Assembly: GCF_016908655.1 (NCBI RefSeq)
Contig: NZ_JAFBEI010000014.1
Span: forward strand, 1-49,720
Direction of reading: 5' to 3'
DNA length: 49,720 nt
Source: Streptococcus saliviloxodontae
GTDB taxonomy: Bacteria > Bacillota > Bacilli > Lactobacillales > Streptococcaceae
Under the pieces are notes generated by a model. That model made no database searches, had not been told where the DNA came from, and saw only the letters and a program-made list of their open reading frames with translations. Made by a program: the position numbers and the translations under genes. Of this stretch, positions 37,067-45,124 are shown in pieces (the first letter of the stretch is position 1; each line of letters opens with the position of its first letter).

Positions 37067-37692
37067 AAATTTTCTCCTTGAACAGGAACTACTCGTGTTT
37101 TTAAACTATTGATTGTTTCTCTTACATGACTTGAAAATATACATGCACCGCTATTGTGTCTCACATACTCCTTGACCATTGCTATGGCAATTTCTCTACT
37201 GTTAATATCTAGTGCATTGAATGGCTCATCTAATAAAATTATTTTTCTGGGTATCGCTAAAAAAGCACATAAATACAATTTATATTGCATACCAAGGGAA
37301 AAACTTCCAACATTTTGATTAGGGGAAAACGTTAAGCCTAGCAAGTCAATATTCTTTTTTACCTGTGCTTTAAATTGCTTTTCTTGTTTCCAAAGAAAAT
37401 AAATTAATTCAATAAATTCTTCTACAGTAAAGTCATTATAAAATTCTGGTTTTGTCGGAACATAAATTACACTGTTTTTCAATTCATTTTGACTAATTTT
37501 CTCATTGAACATCTCAATGTCCATATTAGGTGAATAAGTTAAACCAGCAATGATATTTAGCAAGGTTGTCTTTCCTGTACCGTTTTCGCCCTCTAAACAA
37601 ACGAATTCTCCCTCTTTTACAAAAAAATTAAAGTTAGAGAAAATATTCGTTTCACTATCATAGCTAAAAGTTAAATTGTTAATTGTTAACAT
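37063..37692 (-). CDS. ABC-type ATPase of the circular bacteriocin locus
   Basis: The 209-residue product has Walker A LEGENGTGKTTLL, signature FSLGMQYKLYLCAFLAIP, Walker B KIILLDEPFNALD and H-loop FSSHVRETI. It resembles the stand-alone ATPases (CirD-type) that power secretion or immunity in circular bacteriocin clusters, where they work with the adjacent membrane proteins. GGAGGTAAAAGAGG lies upstream. It overlaps the immunity-type peptide by 4 bases. Confidence 0.88.
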   Translation of the reverse strand: MLTINNLTFSYDSETNIFSNFNFFVKEGEFVCLEGENGTGKTTLLNIIAGLTYSPNMDIEMFNEKISQNELKNSVIYVPTKPEFYNDFTVEEFIELIYFLWKQEKQFKAQVKKNIDLLGLTFSPNQNVGSFSLGMQYKLYLCAFLAIPRKIILLDEPFNALDINSREIAIAMVKEYVRHNSGACIFSSHVRETINSLKTRVVPVQGENL

Positions 37693-37717
37693 CCTCTTTT
37701 ACCTCCCGACATTAGCA

Positions 37718-38236
37718 TTATAGCTGTGATTCAATAAAAGCAGCTACGCAGAGCAGTGTAAGCATTATTAATAAAGCAATCAAATCATATTTTATCCTAA
37801 TTACCCTAATATCTGTATGACGGAAATTATAAAAGAATTTATTAGTTTCTTGTGAAATAGCTGTTGCTATTAATAATGCTGTTATTTCAAAAATAAAATG
37901 AGGTGCTAGGTATTTTAATATTGGGGAAATACCATACATATTATATACACCAACAATCACTCTTCCCAAAAAAACAGAATTTGCTATAAGTACAAAGTTT
38001 CCAAAAAAACCAAACGAAATTATACCCGAAAATATTATCGTTAAACAAACTAATAAGTTATTTAATAACAAAGTATTAAATGAAGGGGAAACTGGGTTAA
38101 TGGGAATTTTATTACTATGAAAAATAATCACTCCACTTAAAAGAGATGCTATAAAGAGTATTAAAGTGAATATCAAGTTATTTTTAAAATATTTCAAACA
38201 GGCAGTAATATTAAACATTAATTTTTTCATATTCAT
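37718..38236 (-). CDS. SpoIIM/DUF95-type membrane protein of the circular bacteriocin locus
   Basis: The 172-residue product has four to five hydrophobic segments, with NNLLVCLTIIFSGIISFGFFGNFVLIANSVFLGRVI and APHFIFEITALLIATAISQE, the DUF95 (SpoIIM-like) pattern of CirC/As-48C1-type proteins. These are required for production or immunity of circular bacteriocins. The start overlaps the end of the large membrane gene by 26 bases; an internal ATG at 38218 is a possible alternative start. Confidence 0.83.
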   Translation of the reverse strand: MNMKKLMFNITACLKYFKNNLIFTLILFIASLLSGVIIFHSNKIPINPVSPSFNTLLLNNLLVCLTIIFSGIISFGFFGNFVLIANSVFLGRVIVGVYNMYGISPILKYLAPHFIFEITALLIATAISQETNKFFYNFRHTDIRVIRIKYDLIALLIMLTLLCVAAFIESQL

Positions 38237-39854
38237 TCTGCCCCTTTTCTAAAAGTAATTCCTCTTCTCTGCCAATGTATAAGAAATAGATACCTAAACA
38301 AACTATTAAAAATAGCAAAGTCATTCCATTAAAGATGTTAACAAATATTTGAAGTGTTAACGGTAACAGAGTTAAAACAACCAAAGGAAATTTATAAAAA
38401 TTGTAAATTTTATTATACATTTCAAATTCGTATTCTGATATAGCCGATACTTTCAATAGTTTATAAAACCTTGCAAACACATATGGTGTCATAAAAGTTG
38501 ATAAAGACGAATTAAATCTAATCAGTTTATTTAATATCAAAAAGAAAACAAAGTGCAACATTGTATAGATTATTAATTCATACAAATTGTTACATATGGT
38601 AATTGCAGTAACATAAGAAATAATTACATGCTCGATTGCAAGAGGGTAAGTAATTTTTTCTAATATTCCTTTTTTTATTTTATATAGGTCAACTATACCT
38701 TTTTCAGATATTTTCCAATAACCTATGGCAGGAATATCATTATGATTTCTAAAAAAATCAATATTTTTAATGACAAAAGAATTTATAATATTCGAATTTC
38801 CGATTATAAAAAAAGCTAATAAAATATAAATTTTTACATAAAAGTTATTTACATTGTTACAAACTAAGTAAACTAAATAATAAGTAACAAATATTTCAGA
38901 ATTATCAGCCAAAAACAAAAATGTATTCTTTACCCCTAGAATTTGCCTTAGCAGTAATTTTTCTATACCTGAAAAATTTATATATTTGAAAATCCTTAAA
39001 TGGCTAATATCATATCCTTTTTTGACTATGACTTTTTCTAATCCAATTAACTTGTTAATTTTTATAATATAATTAAAGATATTAATAAAAAAAGCAAATA
39101 GCAATAAGGATAAGTAGAAATTTTTACTAATATTTAAAAATATTTCAGTATTAGGAATTAAATTTCTTAGACTCTCCTCAAATTTAGAACTAACACTAGA
39201 ATAATTATAGCCTATAAAAAGTTCCTTCATACTTCGTATTGATATTACGACTATTTTAAATATTTTGTTTACAATAAAAAAAGAAATAATTAAAAAAAAT
39301 ATTCTACCTATTACTTTGTTAATAAAATTCAACTCGTTGCGTTCTTCTATTACATATATAGCTGTCTTGTAGCTATTTTGTAACAAAACGTATAAAATCA
39401 CAAGTACTGCTGATACAGCAAAAATATGATTAGATAAAAATATACTAAAAAATAAAAAAGGGAGAATTGTGTCTATTTTAAACAATAGATTTATTACGTT
39501 TGGCAAAATTATAAAAAAATTAACCAATTCCCTTTTGGAAAGAGGTGCTTCTAAGTAGTACTGTTTTATAGCTTTTAGATAAAAATTATGTTTTTCAATT
39601 TCCTCTATGCTAAATATATATATGAGTAAGATTATAACATAAGGTAGTAAAAATTGAATTCTAAAAAATGCTAATAGTTCGTCTAACATTATAATACTTA
39701 CTAAGGAACAAAATAATTTAAAAAGCGATATCAGTAACCACACAAAAACTAAATTACGAAACTTTAATTGATTCAAAAACTTAAAAGTATTTTTCAAACT
39801 ATACAGTTTACTTCTCAATACTATTCTAAAAATTAAATATAAATATTGATTCAT
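38211..39854 (-). CDS. Large multi-pass membrane protein of the circular bacteriocin locus
   Basis: The roughly 547-residue product is very hydrophobic, Phe/Ile/Leu/Asn-rich, with about 10-12 membrane segments and no recognisable catalytic motif. Size and position directly after the precursor match CirB/UblB-type proteins of circular bacteriocin clusters, suspected to take part in leader removal, cyclisation or export. GGAGAAA lies upstream of the ATG at 39854; a start 6 codons earlier lacks a ribosome site. The sequence is strongly AT-biased compared with the backbone, a sign of transfer. Confidence 0.82.
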   Translation of the reverse strand: MNQYLYLIFRIVLRSKLYSLKNTFKFLNQLKFRNLVFVWLLISLFKLFCSLVSIIMLDELLAFFRIQFLLPYVIILLIYIFSIEEIEKHNFYLKAIKQYYLEAPLSKRELVNFFIILPNVINLLFKIDTILPFLFFSIFLSNHIFAVSAVLVILYVLLQNSYKTAIYVIEERNELNFINKVIGRIFFLIISFFIVNKIFKIVVISIRSMKELFIGYNYSSVSSKFEESLRNLIPNTEIFLNISKNFYLSLLLFAFFINIFNYIIKINKLIGLEKVIVKKGYDISHLRIFKYINFSGIEKLLLRQILGVKNTFLFLADNSEIFVTYYLVYLVCNNVNNFYVKIYILLAFFIIGNSNIINSFVIKNIDFFRNHNDIPAIGYWKISEKGIVDLYKIKKGILEKITYPLAIEHVIISYVTAITICNNLYELIIYTMLHFVFFLILNKLIRFNSSLSTFMTPYVFARFYKLLKVSAISEYEFEMYNKIYNFYKFPLVVLTLLPLTLQIFVNIFNGMTLLFLIVCLGIYFLYIGREEELLLEKGQNEYEKINV

Positions 39855-39921
39855 AATTTTCTCCAAAAACAAAACCAGCGCAATATGGTATAATTAAACT
39901 ATAACGATTATTGAATTTTAT

Positions 39922-40152
39922 TTAGTAGGCAATAGCACGTGCCATACTTTTCTTCGCTAACGATTTAACAGTTGCTTTAAAACCTGCCCAACCTGCTGTA
40001 AGCAAAGTTGTAGCTCCACTAGAAGCAATTGATGAAATAATTCCTAGAACAGTAATAAGTGTTCCAGCGTTGAGAATAACATTTACAACTGTAGTAGCTG
40101 TAGCAGTAGGAATACCCAAGGCAGCAGCTACTTGAATCAAAATAACTAACAT
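39922..40152 (-). CDS. Circular bacteriocin precursor, circularin A-like
   Basis: The 76-residue precursor starts MLVILIQ, then VAAALGIPTATATTVVNVIL and ends LAKKSMARAIAY. From memory it is very close to circularin A of Clostridium, which has VAGALGVQ at the start and KQSMARAIAY at the end and is joined Val1 to Tyr69. The same junction here would remove a 7-residue leader and leave a 69-residue ring of four or five helices that inserts in membranes. AGGAGG lies 8 bases before the ATG. It is first in the operon with the membrane, DUF95, ATPase and immunity-type genes. A 7-residue leader is longer than the 3-residue one I recall for circularin A. Confidence 0.93.
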   Translation of the reverse strand: MLVILIQVAAALGIPTATATTVVNVILNAGTLITVLGIISSIASSGATTLLTAGWAGFKATVKSLAKKSMARAIAY

Positions 40153-40183
40153 ATTAAGTACCTCCTAAACCATATTGCACTGA

Positions 40184-40218
40184 ATGTGAACATTTTCTTT
40201 GTTCACATCTTGATTATA
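40184..40218 (-). promoter_or_regulatory. Bacteriocin promoter with a palindrome over the start site
   Basis: ATGTGAAC (40184-40191) and GTTCACAT (40201-40208) are an exact inverted repeat with a 9-base spacer. It begins 4 bases after a minus-strand -10 TATAAT (40218-40213). A repressor bound here would block the precursor promoter. The -35 is poor, so activation is also possible. Confidence 0.72.
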
Positions 40219-40245
40219 ACTAATGCTTAATAAATTTAAAACTAT

Positions 40246-40333
40246 AAAAAATTTACAAAATGTAATTAAAAAAACAATAGTTGTTGATATTATAACAGCT
40301 AAATAATTAAAAGTTTCATTTTGTAAATTTTTT
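40246..40333. promoter_or_regulatory. Perfect 17-bp inverted repeat between the bacteriocin and TetR genes
   Basis: AAAAAATTTACAAAATG (40246-40262) and CATTTTGTAAATTTTTT (40317-40333) are exact reverse complements, 54 bases apart. The second copy lies about 30 bases before the TetR start. Two identical distant half-palindromes suggest paired binding sites, perhaps bridged by a looped repressor. TATTAT near 40289 is a candidate TetR -10 inside the loop. Confidence 0.7.
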
Positions 40334-40363
40334 ACTTTCATTTTTTTGTCAAAGGAGTTCTTT

Positions 40364-40936
40364 ATGGTAAAAGACACACGGAAGAAAATAGTAAATGCTG
40401 TTCTTCGCATTGCTTCAAGTGACAAAACAAAAGGTAAATTAACTTTAGCAGAAATTGCTAATGAAGCAGGAATATCCCGTCAAGCAATCTATCAAAAACA
40501 TTTCAAAAATACCGAAGAGATATTTAAATATATACATGAAGAAATAGACAATAAGATTTTATCTGTCTTTTCTGAGAACGTTCTAACAGATCCAAATGTT
40601 TCATTAATCTATGAAAGGGTAGCTACTTATCTTTTACCTGTCATTTACGATTACAGAGAGTGGCTAAAAATATTATACAATTCTGAAGTTGATTTAAAAT
40701 GGAGAAAATACCTATTCGATAATTACTACACTCCAATTATTACCTATTTAGAAGAAAATAAAATTAACGTATCTCCTCTTACTACAAAACAAACAGTTAG
40801 AATCTCAATTGATTACACTATTTCAATAATTTCTGTGTGGCTTTCAGAAGATGTCCCTATGCACCCTTCCATTTTTTCAAAGGTATTTCTAGAGGTAATA
40901 AATAAATCGCCAATTTCTTTAATAAATAGAAAATAA
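40364..40936 (+). CDS. TetR-family regulator, divergent from the circular bacteriocin operon
   Basis: The 190-residue product has an N-terminal TetR helix-turn-helix (KLTLAEIANEAGISRQAIYQKHFKNTEEIFKYIHEE) and a helical C-terminal domain of no specific subfamily. AAAGGAG lies 6 bases before the ATG at 40364. It is divergent from the precursor, with two inverted repeats between, so it very likely controls the operon. What ligand it senses is unknown. Other circular bacteriocin clusters I recall do not usually have a TetR next to the precursor. Confidence 0.88.
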   Translation: MVKDTRKKIVNAVLRIASSDKTKGKLTLAEIANEAGISRQAIYQKHFKNTEEIFKYIHEEIDNKILSVFSENVLTDPNVSLIYERVATYLLPVIYDYREWLKILYNSEVDLKWRKYLFDNYYTPIITYLEENKINVSPLTTKQTVRISIDYTISIISVWLSEDVPMHPSIFSKVFLEVINKSPISLINRK

Positions 40937-40938
40937 AC

Positions 40939-41290
40939 CTATAAACTTGTATCTTCAAATCGAATCTCATCAAGCTCTTTGTTTGATTGGTCTTTGTAGA
41001 GCGTAATCAGATTATCGGTCTTCTTCTGAATGTCTTTTTCATATTTAAGAGTGATAAGGTCTATTTTATCTTCATCAGACATCGTATTATTGTTTTCCAG
41101 TTCCAACGCTTGATTGAGTTGTTCTGTTGTGTAACTGTTCTGCTCGACTTCTCCTTGAAATTCAGGCTCTTTGTCAACTGTAGTGGGTTGACTTATAATC
41201 AGCAGCGAGAGAGAATCAGACTGGTTCTCTCTTTTTGCATATTCAAAGCGATGAGAATACTCCCTCCTTTCTGTCGAAATTGACTGATAC
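40939..41290 (-). pseudogene. Decayed coding fragment of unknown family, containing repeat copy B
   Basis: From about 41290 to a TAG at 40941-40939 one minus-strand frame is open. It includes RENQSDSLSLLIISQPTTVD, then a very charged region: TTEQLNQALELENNNTMSDE, KIDLITLKYEKDIQKKTDNL and KELDEIRFEDTSL. No start codon with a ribosome site is evident, so I treat it as a gene end or remnant. The helical, charged nature could fit a plasmid or conjugation-associated protein, but I do not recognise it. Confidence 0.5.
41165..41258 (-). repeat. 94-bp dispersed repeat, copy B
   Basis: This is the opposite-strand partner of 38-131, with about 5 mismatches in 94 bases. Being inverted and 41 kb apart, the copies could support recombination that inverts the intervening chromosome. 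Confidence 0.72.
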
Positions 41291-41348
41291 TTGCATAAGC
41301 ATCACCTCTCTTTCAGTTTTCAGGAGCCACCGTCTTCACTTTTCTACA

Positions 41349-41445
41349 TTTCAGCATATGCTGAAAATACTTGATTTTATGCGATTCTTGAATTTTTGAA
41401 ATTCATTATATTGCACTACAAATCAATAACAACTCTACCTTTTTA
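41349..41445. repeat. Diverged ~100-bp repeat, copy 2
   Basis: It begins with an exact 18-base palindrome TTTCAGCATATGCTGAAA and continues TTGATTTTATGCGATTC and CTCTACCTTTTTAG, parallel to 35161-35270. The rest of the gap 41291-41541 has no gene I can support. Confidence 0.6.
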
Positions 41446-41495
41446 GATGGACATAACATTTAGATATTGAAGTTAAGCCCTGTTATCAAATAATA

Positions 41496-41532
41496 AAAAA
41501 ACCGACAAACTTGCCAATAAGTGTCGGTTTTT
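41496..41532. terminator. Terminator after the acyltransferase gene
   Basis: ACCGACA (41501-41507) pairs with TGTCGGT (41522-41528), flanked by AAAAA and TTTTT, so it can act on both strands. It marks the right edge of the accessory region. Confidence 0.8.
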
Positions 41533-41541
41533 AGATTATCT

Positions 41542-42630
41542 TTACTGGAGATCTTTATCTTTCAGTAGGAGGTAACCTTTACGAATACAAATGGAAAAGA
41601 GCATAATACAAAGGGATAAAAGAGTTGCTGTAATTGGGGTGATATTACCAACAAAGCCAACAATATAAGGAATGATTAACCAATGAATAATATAAATCTG
41701 ATTGAGATTAGAACCTATGAATTTCGTCCAAGAAAGAATAAAATTACTTGTAATCAGTTTAGAGAGCTGGTAGTAGAGATACATAGCTATGAGAACAATG
41801 GATAATGTCCATAGGGTTGATAGAGGATTTTGTTGATAATAAAAATCTGAAGTAAAAAAGTAACGATAATCAATATTAAAATAATAAGCTACAGCAGTGA
41901 TTGTAATGAACGTTACCAATGCCACTTGTAGTACAGTTTGGTAAAATCTATCTTTGTTATCTGTCTGTTGCAACAGCTCTCCAAAAAACATACCAAAGAT
42001 AGGGTAAACGAACCATAGTGTCAAAGGAAAGCTGGTGTACTGGTTAAAATAGAAAAGTAAGCCAACTACATAAGTCTCCAACGTATGTGAACCAGTTAAT
42101 CGACCAACAGTCATTCCCAAAGTTGATAATATCAGTGCAAGAAGTAGCATTTGCCACGTTTTAAATCTGAGTTGTTTTAATAAAGCAACGAGAAGGAAAG
42201 TTAATCCAGCAAAAGGCAAGATATCAACAGTCATCAAATTTTCTAAAAGGTTAAAATGCGTTCGATTTTCTGCAAGTTGCCAACCCAAAGTAGTTGTGAC
42301 GAAATTTCCTAATAAAAGTGGAAAGACACCTCGTAGAAAATTAAGTAGATAGCCCAAACCAAGCAACTGTACCCCACGTTTTGCAAAATCTTTAGTAGTA
42401 TTGTGACGTGTATAAACCATACCAACTCCCATAGCTAGCATGAAAATAGGGGCAGCAAGTGGTCCTCCAACAAATTCTAAAAAAATTTCCCATGTCTTAG
42501 AAGCCAGTACTCCATTTTCAGAACCGTTGATAGTCTCATAAACATGGATGAGCACCATAAAGAAGATAGCAAAGACCTTGGCAACATCAAATTCTAGCTG
42601 TCGTCCCTTATTTTTAATTGTTTTAATCAT
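41542..42630 (-). CDS. Multi-pass membrane acyltransferase-like protein
   Basis: The 362-residue product has about ten membrane segments. The N-terminus RQLEFDVAKVFAIFFMVLIHVYE, with a histidine at the end of the first segment, and FVGGPLAAPIFMLAMGVGMVYTR resemble the acyltransferase-3 and DUF1624 (heparan N-acetyltransferase-like) families. These transfer acyl groups to cell-surface sugars. The substrate is unknown. It overlaps the upstream MarR gene by 8 bases, so MarR very likely controls it. AAAGGAAA precedes the ATG. Confidence 0.78.
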   Translation of the reverse strand: MIKTIKNKGRQLEFDVAKVFAIFFMVLIHVYETINGSENGVLASKTWEIFLEFVGGPLAAPIFMLAMGVGMVYTRHNTTKDFAKRGVQLLGLGYLLNFLRGVFPLLLGNFVTTTLGWQLAENRTHFNLLENLMTVDILPFAGLTFLLVALLKQLRFKTWQMLLLALILSTLGMTVGRLTGSHTLETYVVGLLFYFNQYTSFPLTLWFVYPIFGMFFGELLQQTDNKDRFYQTVLQVALVTFITITAVAYYFNIDYRYFFTSDFYYQQNPLSTLWTLSIVLIAMYLYYQLSKLITSNFILSWTKFIGSNLNQIYIIHWLIIPYIVGFVGNITPITATLLSLCIMLFSICIRKGYLLLKDKDLQ

Positions 42631-43057
42631 TGAGTTTCCTTTCTGAAGTTAGCATTTTAGTAAGAATAGCTTGTGCAGATTCATGTTCTTGAGGCGTAAG
42701 ATTCTCTACCAAACTCTCAAATACTTTATCGAGCACCTGTTCGCTTTCTTGAAAATAATGTAGCATGTCTGGTGATAAACTAATAAATGAGACACGTCTA
42801 TCCTTTGATGAGTTTACCTTGGTAACATAGTCTTTGTCTAAAAAACGATTGACAATTTGTGTTGCCGCTGGTTTTGATACTCGTGATATTTGAGCAAATT
42901 CAGATAATTTTAGGGGCTGATTTCGATAAATAATACCAAGATAATAAACATCACGTTCACTAAGGTTGATATTTTTTTCGATTTCCATACCCAAATCATA
43001 GTAGACTCTCCCCATCATATGATAAATTTTTTTGATAAGTTGACTAGTATCAGACAT
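42623..43057 (-). CDS. MarR-family transcriptional regulator
   Basis: The 144-residue product has the MarR winged helix: LKLSEFAQISRVSKPAATQIVNRFLDKDYVTKVNSSKDRRVSFISLS, with the DRR wing motif. Terminal helices serve dimerisation. AGGAGG lies just before the ATG. The promoter region holds a 19-bp perfect inverted repeat that also covers the ribosome site, fitting autorepression. Confidence 0.92.
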   Translation of the reverse strand: MSDTSQLIKKIYHMMGRVYYDLGMEIEKNINLSERDVYYLGIIYRNQPLKLSEFAQISRVSKPAATQIVNRFLDKDYVTKVNSSKDRRVSFISLSPDMLHYFQESEQVLDKVFESLVENLTPQEHESAQAILTKMLTSERKLND

Positions 43058-43062
43058 AAATC

Positions 43063-43112
43063 CTCCTAAAATAGTTAATTAACTTAATTAATCTAATTAA
43101 CTATTTTAGGAG
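43063..43112. promoter_or_regulatory. 19-bp perfect inverted repeat at the MarR promoter
   Basis: CTCCTAAAATAGTTAATTA (43063-43081) and its exact reverse complement (43094-43112) flank a 12-base spacer, itself containing TTAATTAA. It begins 5 bases upstream of the MarR start. It is a probable MarR operator, though the arms are longer than usual and an RNA hairpin masking the ribosome site is possible. Confidence 0.75.
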
Positions 43113-43200
43113 AAAATGAAAATTTTAGCAAGAAAAAAGATTAATGATTCAAATTAGATCATTGAACTTATGACTTAACTTCGTCAACACTGTTAATCTC

Positions 43201-43267
43201 CTGTCAAGAAAAATATATAAAATTTTTATATATTTTTCTTGACAGCTTTTTTAAAATATTTTATACT
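43201..43267 (+). promoter_or_regulatory. PadR-operon promoter within a 45-base palindrome
   Basis: Bases 43201-43245 form a near-perfect palindrome from CTGTCAAGAAAAATATATAA to its reverse complement. The right end supplies -35 TTGACA (43239-43244), and -10 TATACT (43262-43267) follows at 17 bases, an almost ideal promoter. The palindrome is a likely operator; a terminator hairpin from the other direction is an alternative. Confidence 0.8.
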
Positions 43268-43317
43268 CTATGTGTAAAATATTTATATATAAAATTTATA
43301 CATAAAGGAGGACTGAG

Positions 43318-43644
43318 ATGTACTTTCCAACATCAGCAACTCTGATTGAATTTTTGATTTTGAGTATTATTGAGAAGAATGACTCCTATGGTTATGAGAT
43401 TAGCCAAACCATCAAGCTAGTCGCCAACATCAAAGAGTCAACGCTCTACCCCATTCTCAAAAAAATCGGTCAGGCGGGCTACGTGACGACCTACAGTCAA
43501 GAATATCAAGGACGAAAAAGAAAATACTACCGCATCACACCAGAAGGGACTGATCACCTTGCCTTTCTTCGTGGAGAATGGCAGAGCTACAAAGATACAG
43601 TAGATGGGATTATTGAAGGGAGATTAAGACATGACAAGGACTGA
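43318..43644 (+). CDS. PadR-family transcriptional regulator
   Basis: The 108-residue product has a PadR winged helix: IEFLILSIIEKNDSYGYEISQTIK, ESTLYPILKKIGQAGYVTTY and GRKRKYYRITPEG. PadR proteins in this setting repress their own operon and respond to envelope or antimicrobial stress. AAAGGAGG precedes the ATG. The gene overlaps the DUF1700 gene by 14 bases. Confidence 0.92.
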   Translation: MYFPTSATLIEFLILSIIEKNDSYGYEISQTIKLVANIKESTLYPILKKIGQAGYVTTYSQEYQGRKRKYYRITPEGTDHLAFLRGEWQSYKDTVDGIIEGRLRHDKD

Positions 43645-44215
43645 ATACCTGACACAACTAGAGCGTTACCTCAAACGCCTACCAAAAGAAGACTACGAAG
43701 AAGCCATGGACTACTTCATAGAGTATTTTGACGAGGCAGGTCCTGAAAACGTAGCTCAAGTGATTGAAGAGCTTGGTAGCCCAAAAGAGGCAGCTAGTGA
43801 TATCCTCTATCAACTCCTCGATGATAAAATGGATGAACAGGTAACATCTCCGAAGAAGCACTTGAGTCTGCTTTGGATCACCCTCTTGGCAGTGCTAGCC
43901 TCACCAGTAGCCATTCCGCTATTTCTGATACTATCGGCAGCTATCATCACTGTCATCGCAATCTTTTTCGCTGCTTTCATTACTTTATTAGGTATTCTTT
44001 TTGCAGGAGGAGTATTGGGGGCAAGTATCATTTACAGTGGACTTACAAGCTTAGCAACTAGTTTTTCTGGAGGTCTTTTGGGTATCGGACTTGGACTGAT
44101 CATCATTAGCTGTGCTATTATCGTGATCTTTTTAGGCTATCTGATCTTCGAATGGTTTGTGAGATTACTGTTTAGATTTATCAAATGGATGATTCAAAAA
44201 GGGAGAAAATCATGA
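43631..44215 (+). CDS. DUF1700-family membrane protein
   Basis: The 194-residue product has an N-terminal helical segment (MTRTEYLTQLERYLKRLPKEDYEEAMDYFIEYFDEAG...ELGSPKEAASDIL) typical of DUF1700/HAAS proteins. Three hydrophobic segments follow, rich in Ile, Ala and Gly. These proteins are usually co-transcribed with PadR regulators and a DUF4097 protein, as here. The HAAS domain may bind the regulator, linking membrane state to transcription; this is inference. Confidence 0.87.
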   Translation: MTRTEYLTQLERYLKRLPKEDYEEAMDYFIEYFDEAGPENVAQVIEELGSPKEAASDILYQLLDDKMDEQVTSPKKHLSLLWITLLAVLASPVAIPLFLILSAAIITVIAIFFAAFITLLGILFAGGVLGASIIYSGLTSLATSFSGGLLGIGLGLIIISCAIIVIFLGYLIFEWFVRLLFRFIKWMIQKGRKS

Positions 44216-45123
44216 AAAAAATAAAGAAACTTATTCTGGTTATTGCCAGTTTCGGTCTAGTTTTGGGAATCCTATTAACTGCTATTGGTTATTTTACTGG
44301 AGGTATTGATGAGCTTAATACGCTATATCAACAAGAACACAAGCAGACTTTCTATAAGAAATCCCTAGATAACTTTACTAGTATCAAACTTGAGGACACT
44401 AATCAGAAGACTGGATTTCACGACCTTACTATCAAAACAACGGACAAGGATCAAGCCTACATCAGCTATGCCAAAAATGGTATCAATATTACCAACAAAG
44501 ATAAAACATTGACAATTACTGATAAGAATAACTCTTCTACTTCAGATTATCAAATTAATCATCTGAAACTCAGCGATCTCATCGGTATGATCAAAAATAA
44601 TCACTGGACAGGACAATACGTTAATGAAATCATCCTCTACATTCCTAAAAAACAGGTTATTTCATCTATTTATGGTCATTTTTCAGGCTCTGTATCACTT
44701 AATAACCAAACCGTCTCCAATCTCAATCTGACAGTCACATCTGGAGATTTCACAGCAAATAATAGTGACATCTCTAATACCAACTTGACACTCAAACTGG
44801 GTGACCTCTATGCCTCTAATAGCCAACTTAAAAAATCTCAAATAAACCTCCAAACTGGTGACACAGACTTCGATCATCTTAGTCTTACAGACAGTATGTT
44901 AACACTATCAACTGGAGATTACTATGCTAACGGCGTTAAATTCTTGGGAGAGAATACTATTGTCTCTAATAGCGGTGATATTGATATCACCTTAGATAGC
45001 TATGACCTAACATTAATTGACAAAACTGACAACGAAGACAACACTATTACAAACCAACTTAAGGACAGTAAAACTAATTTTCTTACCATTCAGTCCTCAG
45101 TCAGTGATGTCTCTATCCAATAA
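44212..45123 (+). CDS. DUF4097-family beta-strand repeat protein, membrane-anchored
   Basis: The roughly 303-residue product starts MKKIKKLILVIASFGLVLG with one hydrophobic anchor. The rest is an exported repetitive beta-strand domain (for example LNLTVTSGDFTANNSDISN and INLQTGDTDFDHLSLTDSML), a beta-helix-like DUF4097 fold. GGGAG precedes the ATG, which overlaps the DUF1700 stop (ATGA). It completes a three-gene PadR operon that probably handles envelope stress. Confidence 0.87.
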   Translation: MKKIKKLILVIASFGLVLGILLTAIGYFTGGIDELNTLYQQEHKQTFYKKSLDNFTSIKLEDTNQKTGFHDLTIKTTDKDQAYISYAKNGINITNKDKTLTITDKNNSSTSDYQINHLKLSDLIGMIKNNHWTGQYVNEIILYIPKKQVISSIYGHFSGSVSLNNQTVSNLNLTVTSGDFTANNSDISNTNLTLKLGDLYASNSQLKKSQINLQTGDTDFDHLSLTDSMLTLSTGDYYANGVKFLGENTIVSNSGDIDITLDSYDLTLIDKTDNEDNTITNQLKDSKTNFLTIQSSVSDVSIQ

Positions 45124-45124
45124 A

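Noticed and set aside
40165..40425. Minus-strand open frame between the bacteriocin precursor and TetR, with an internal ATG at 40341
   Set aside because: It has no ribosome site, overlaps the TetR start and contains the precursor promoter and both inverted repeats, so a regulatory region is more likely than a gene.
40987..41283. Plus-strand 98-residue open frame in the debris region
   Set aside because: It has no recognisable domain or ribosome site and runs opposite to a decayed minus-strand frame that shares the 94-bp repeat.
43115..43160. Short plus-strand peptide frame (MKILARKKINDSN) beyond the MarR inverted repeat, preceded by AGGAG
   Set aside because: The ribosome-like AGGAG is the mirror arm of the inverted repeat, and a 13-residue product with no context is not supportable.
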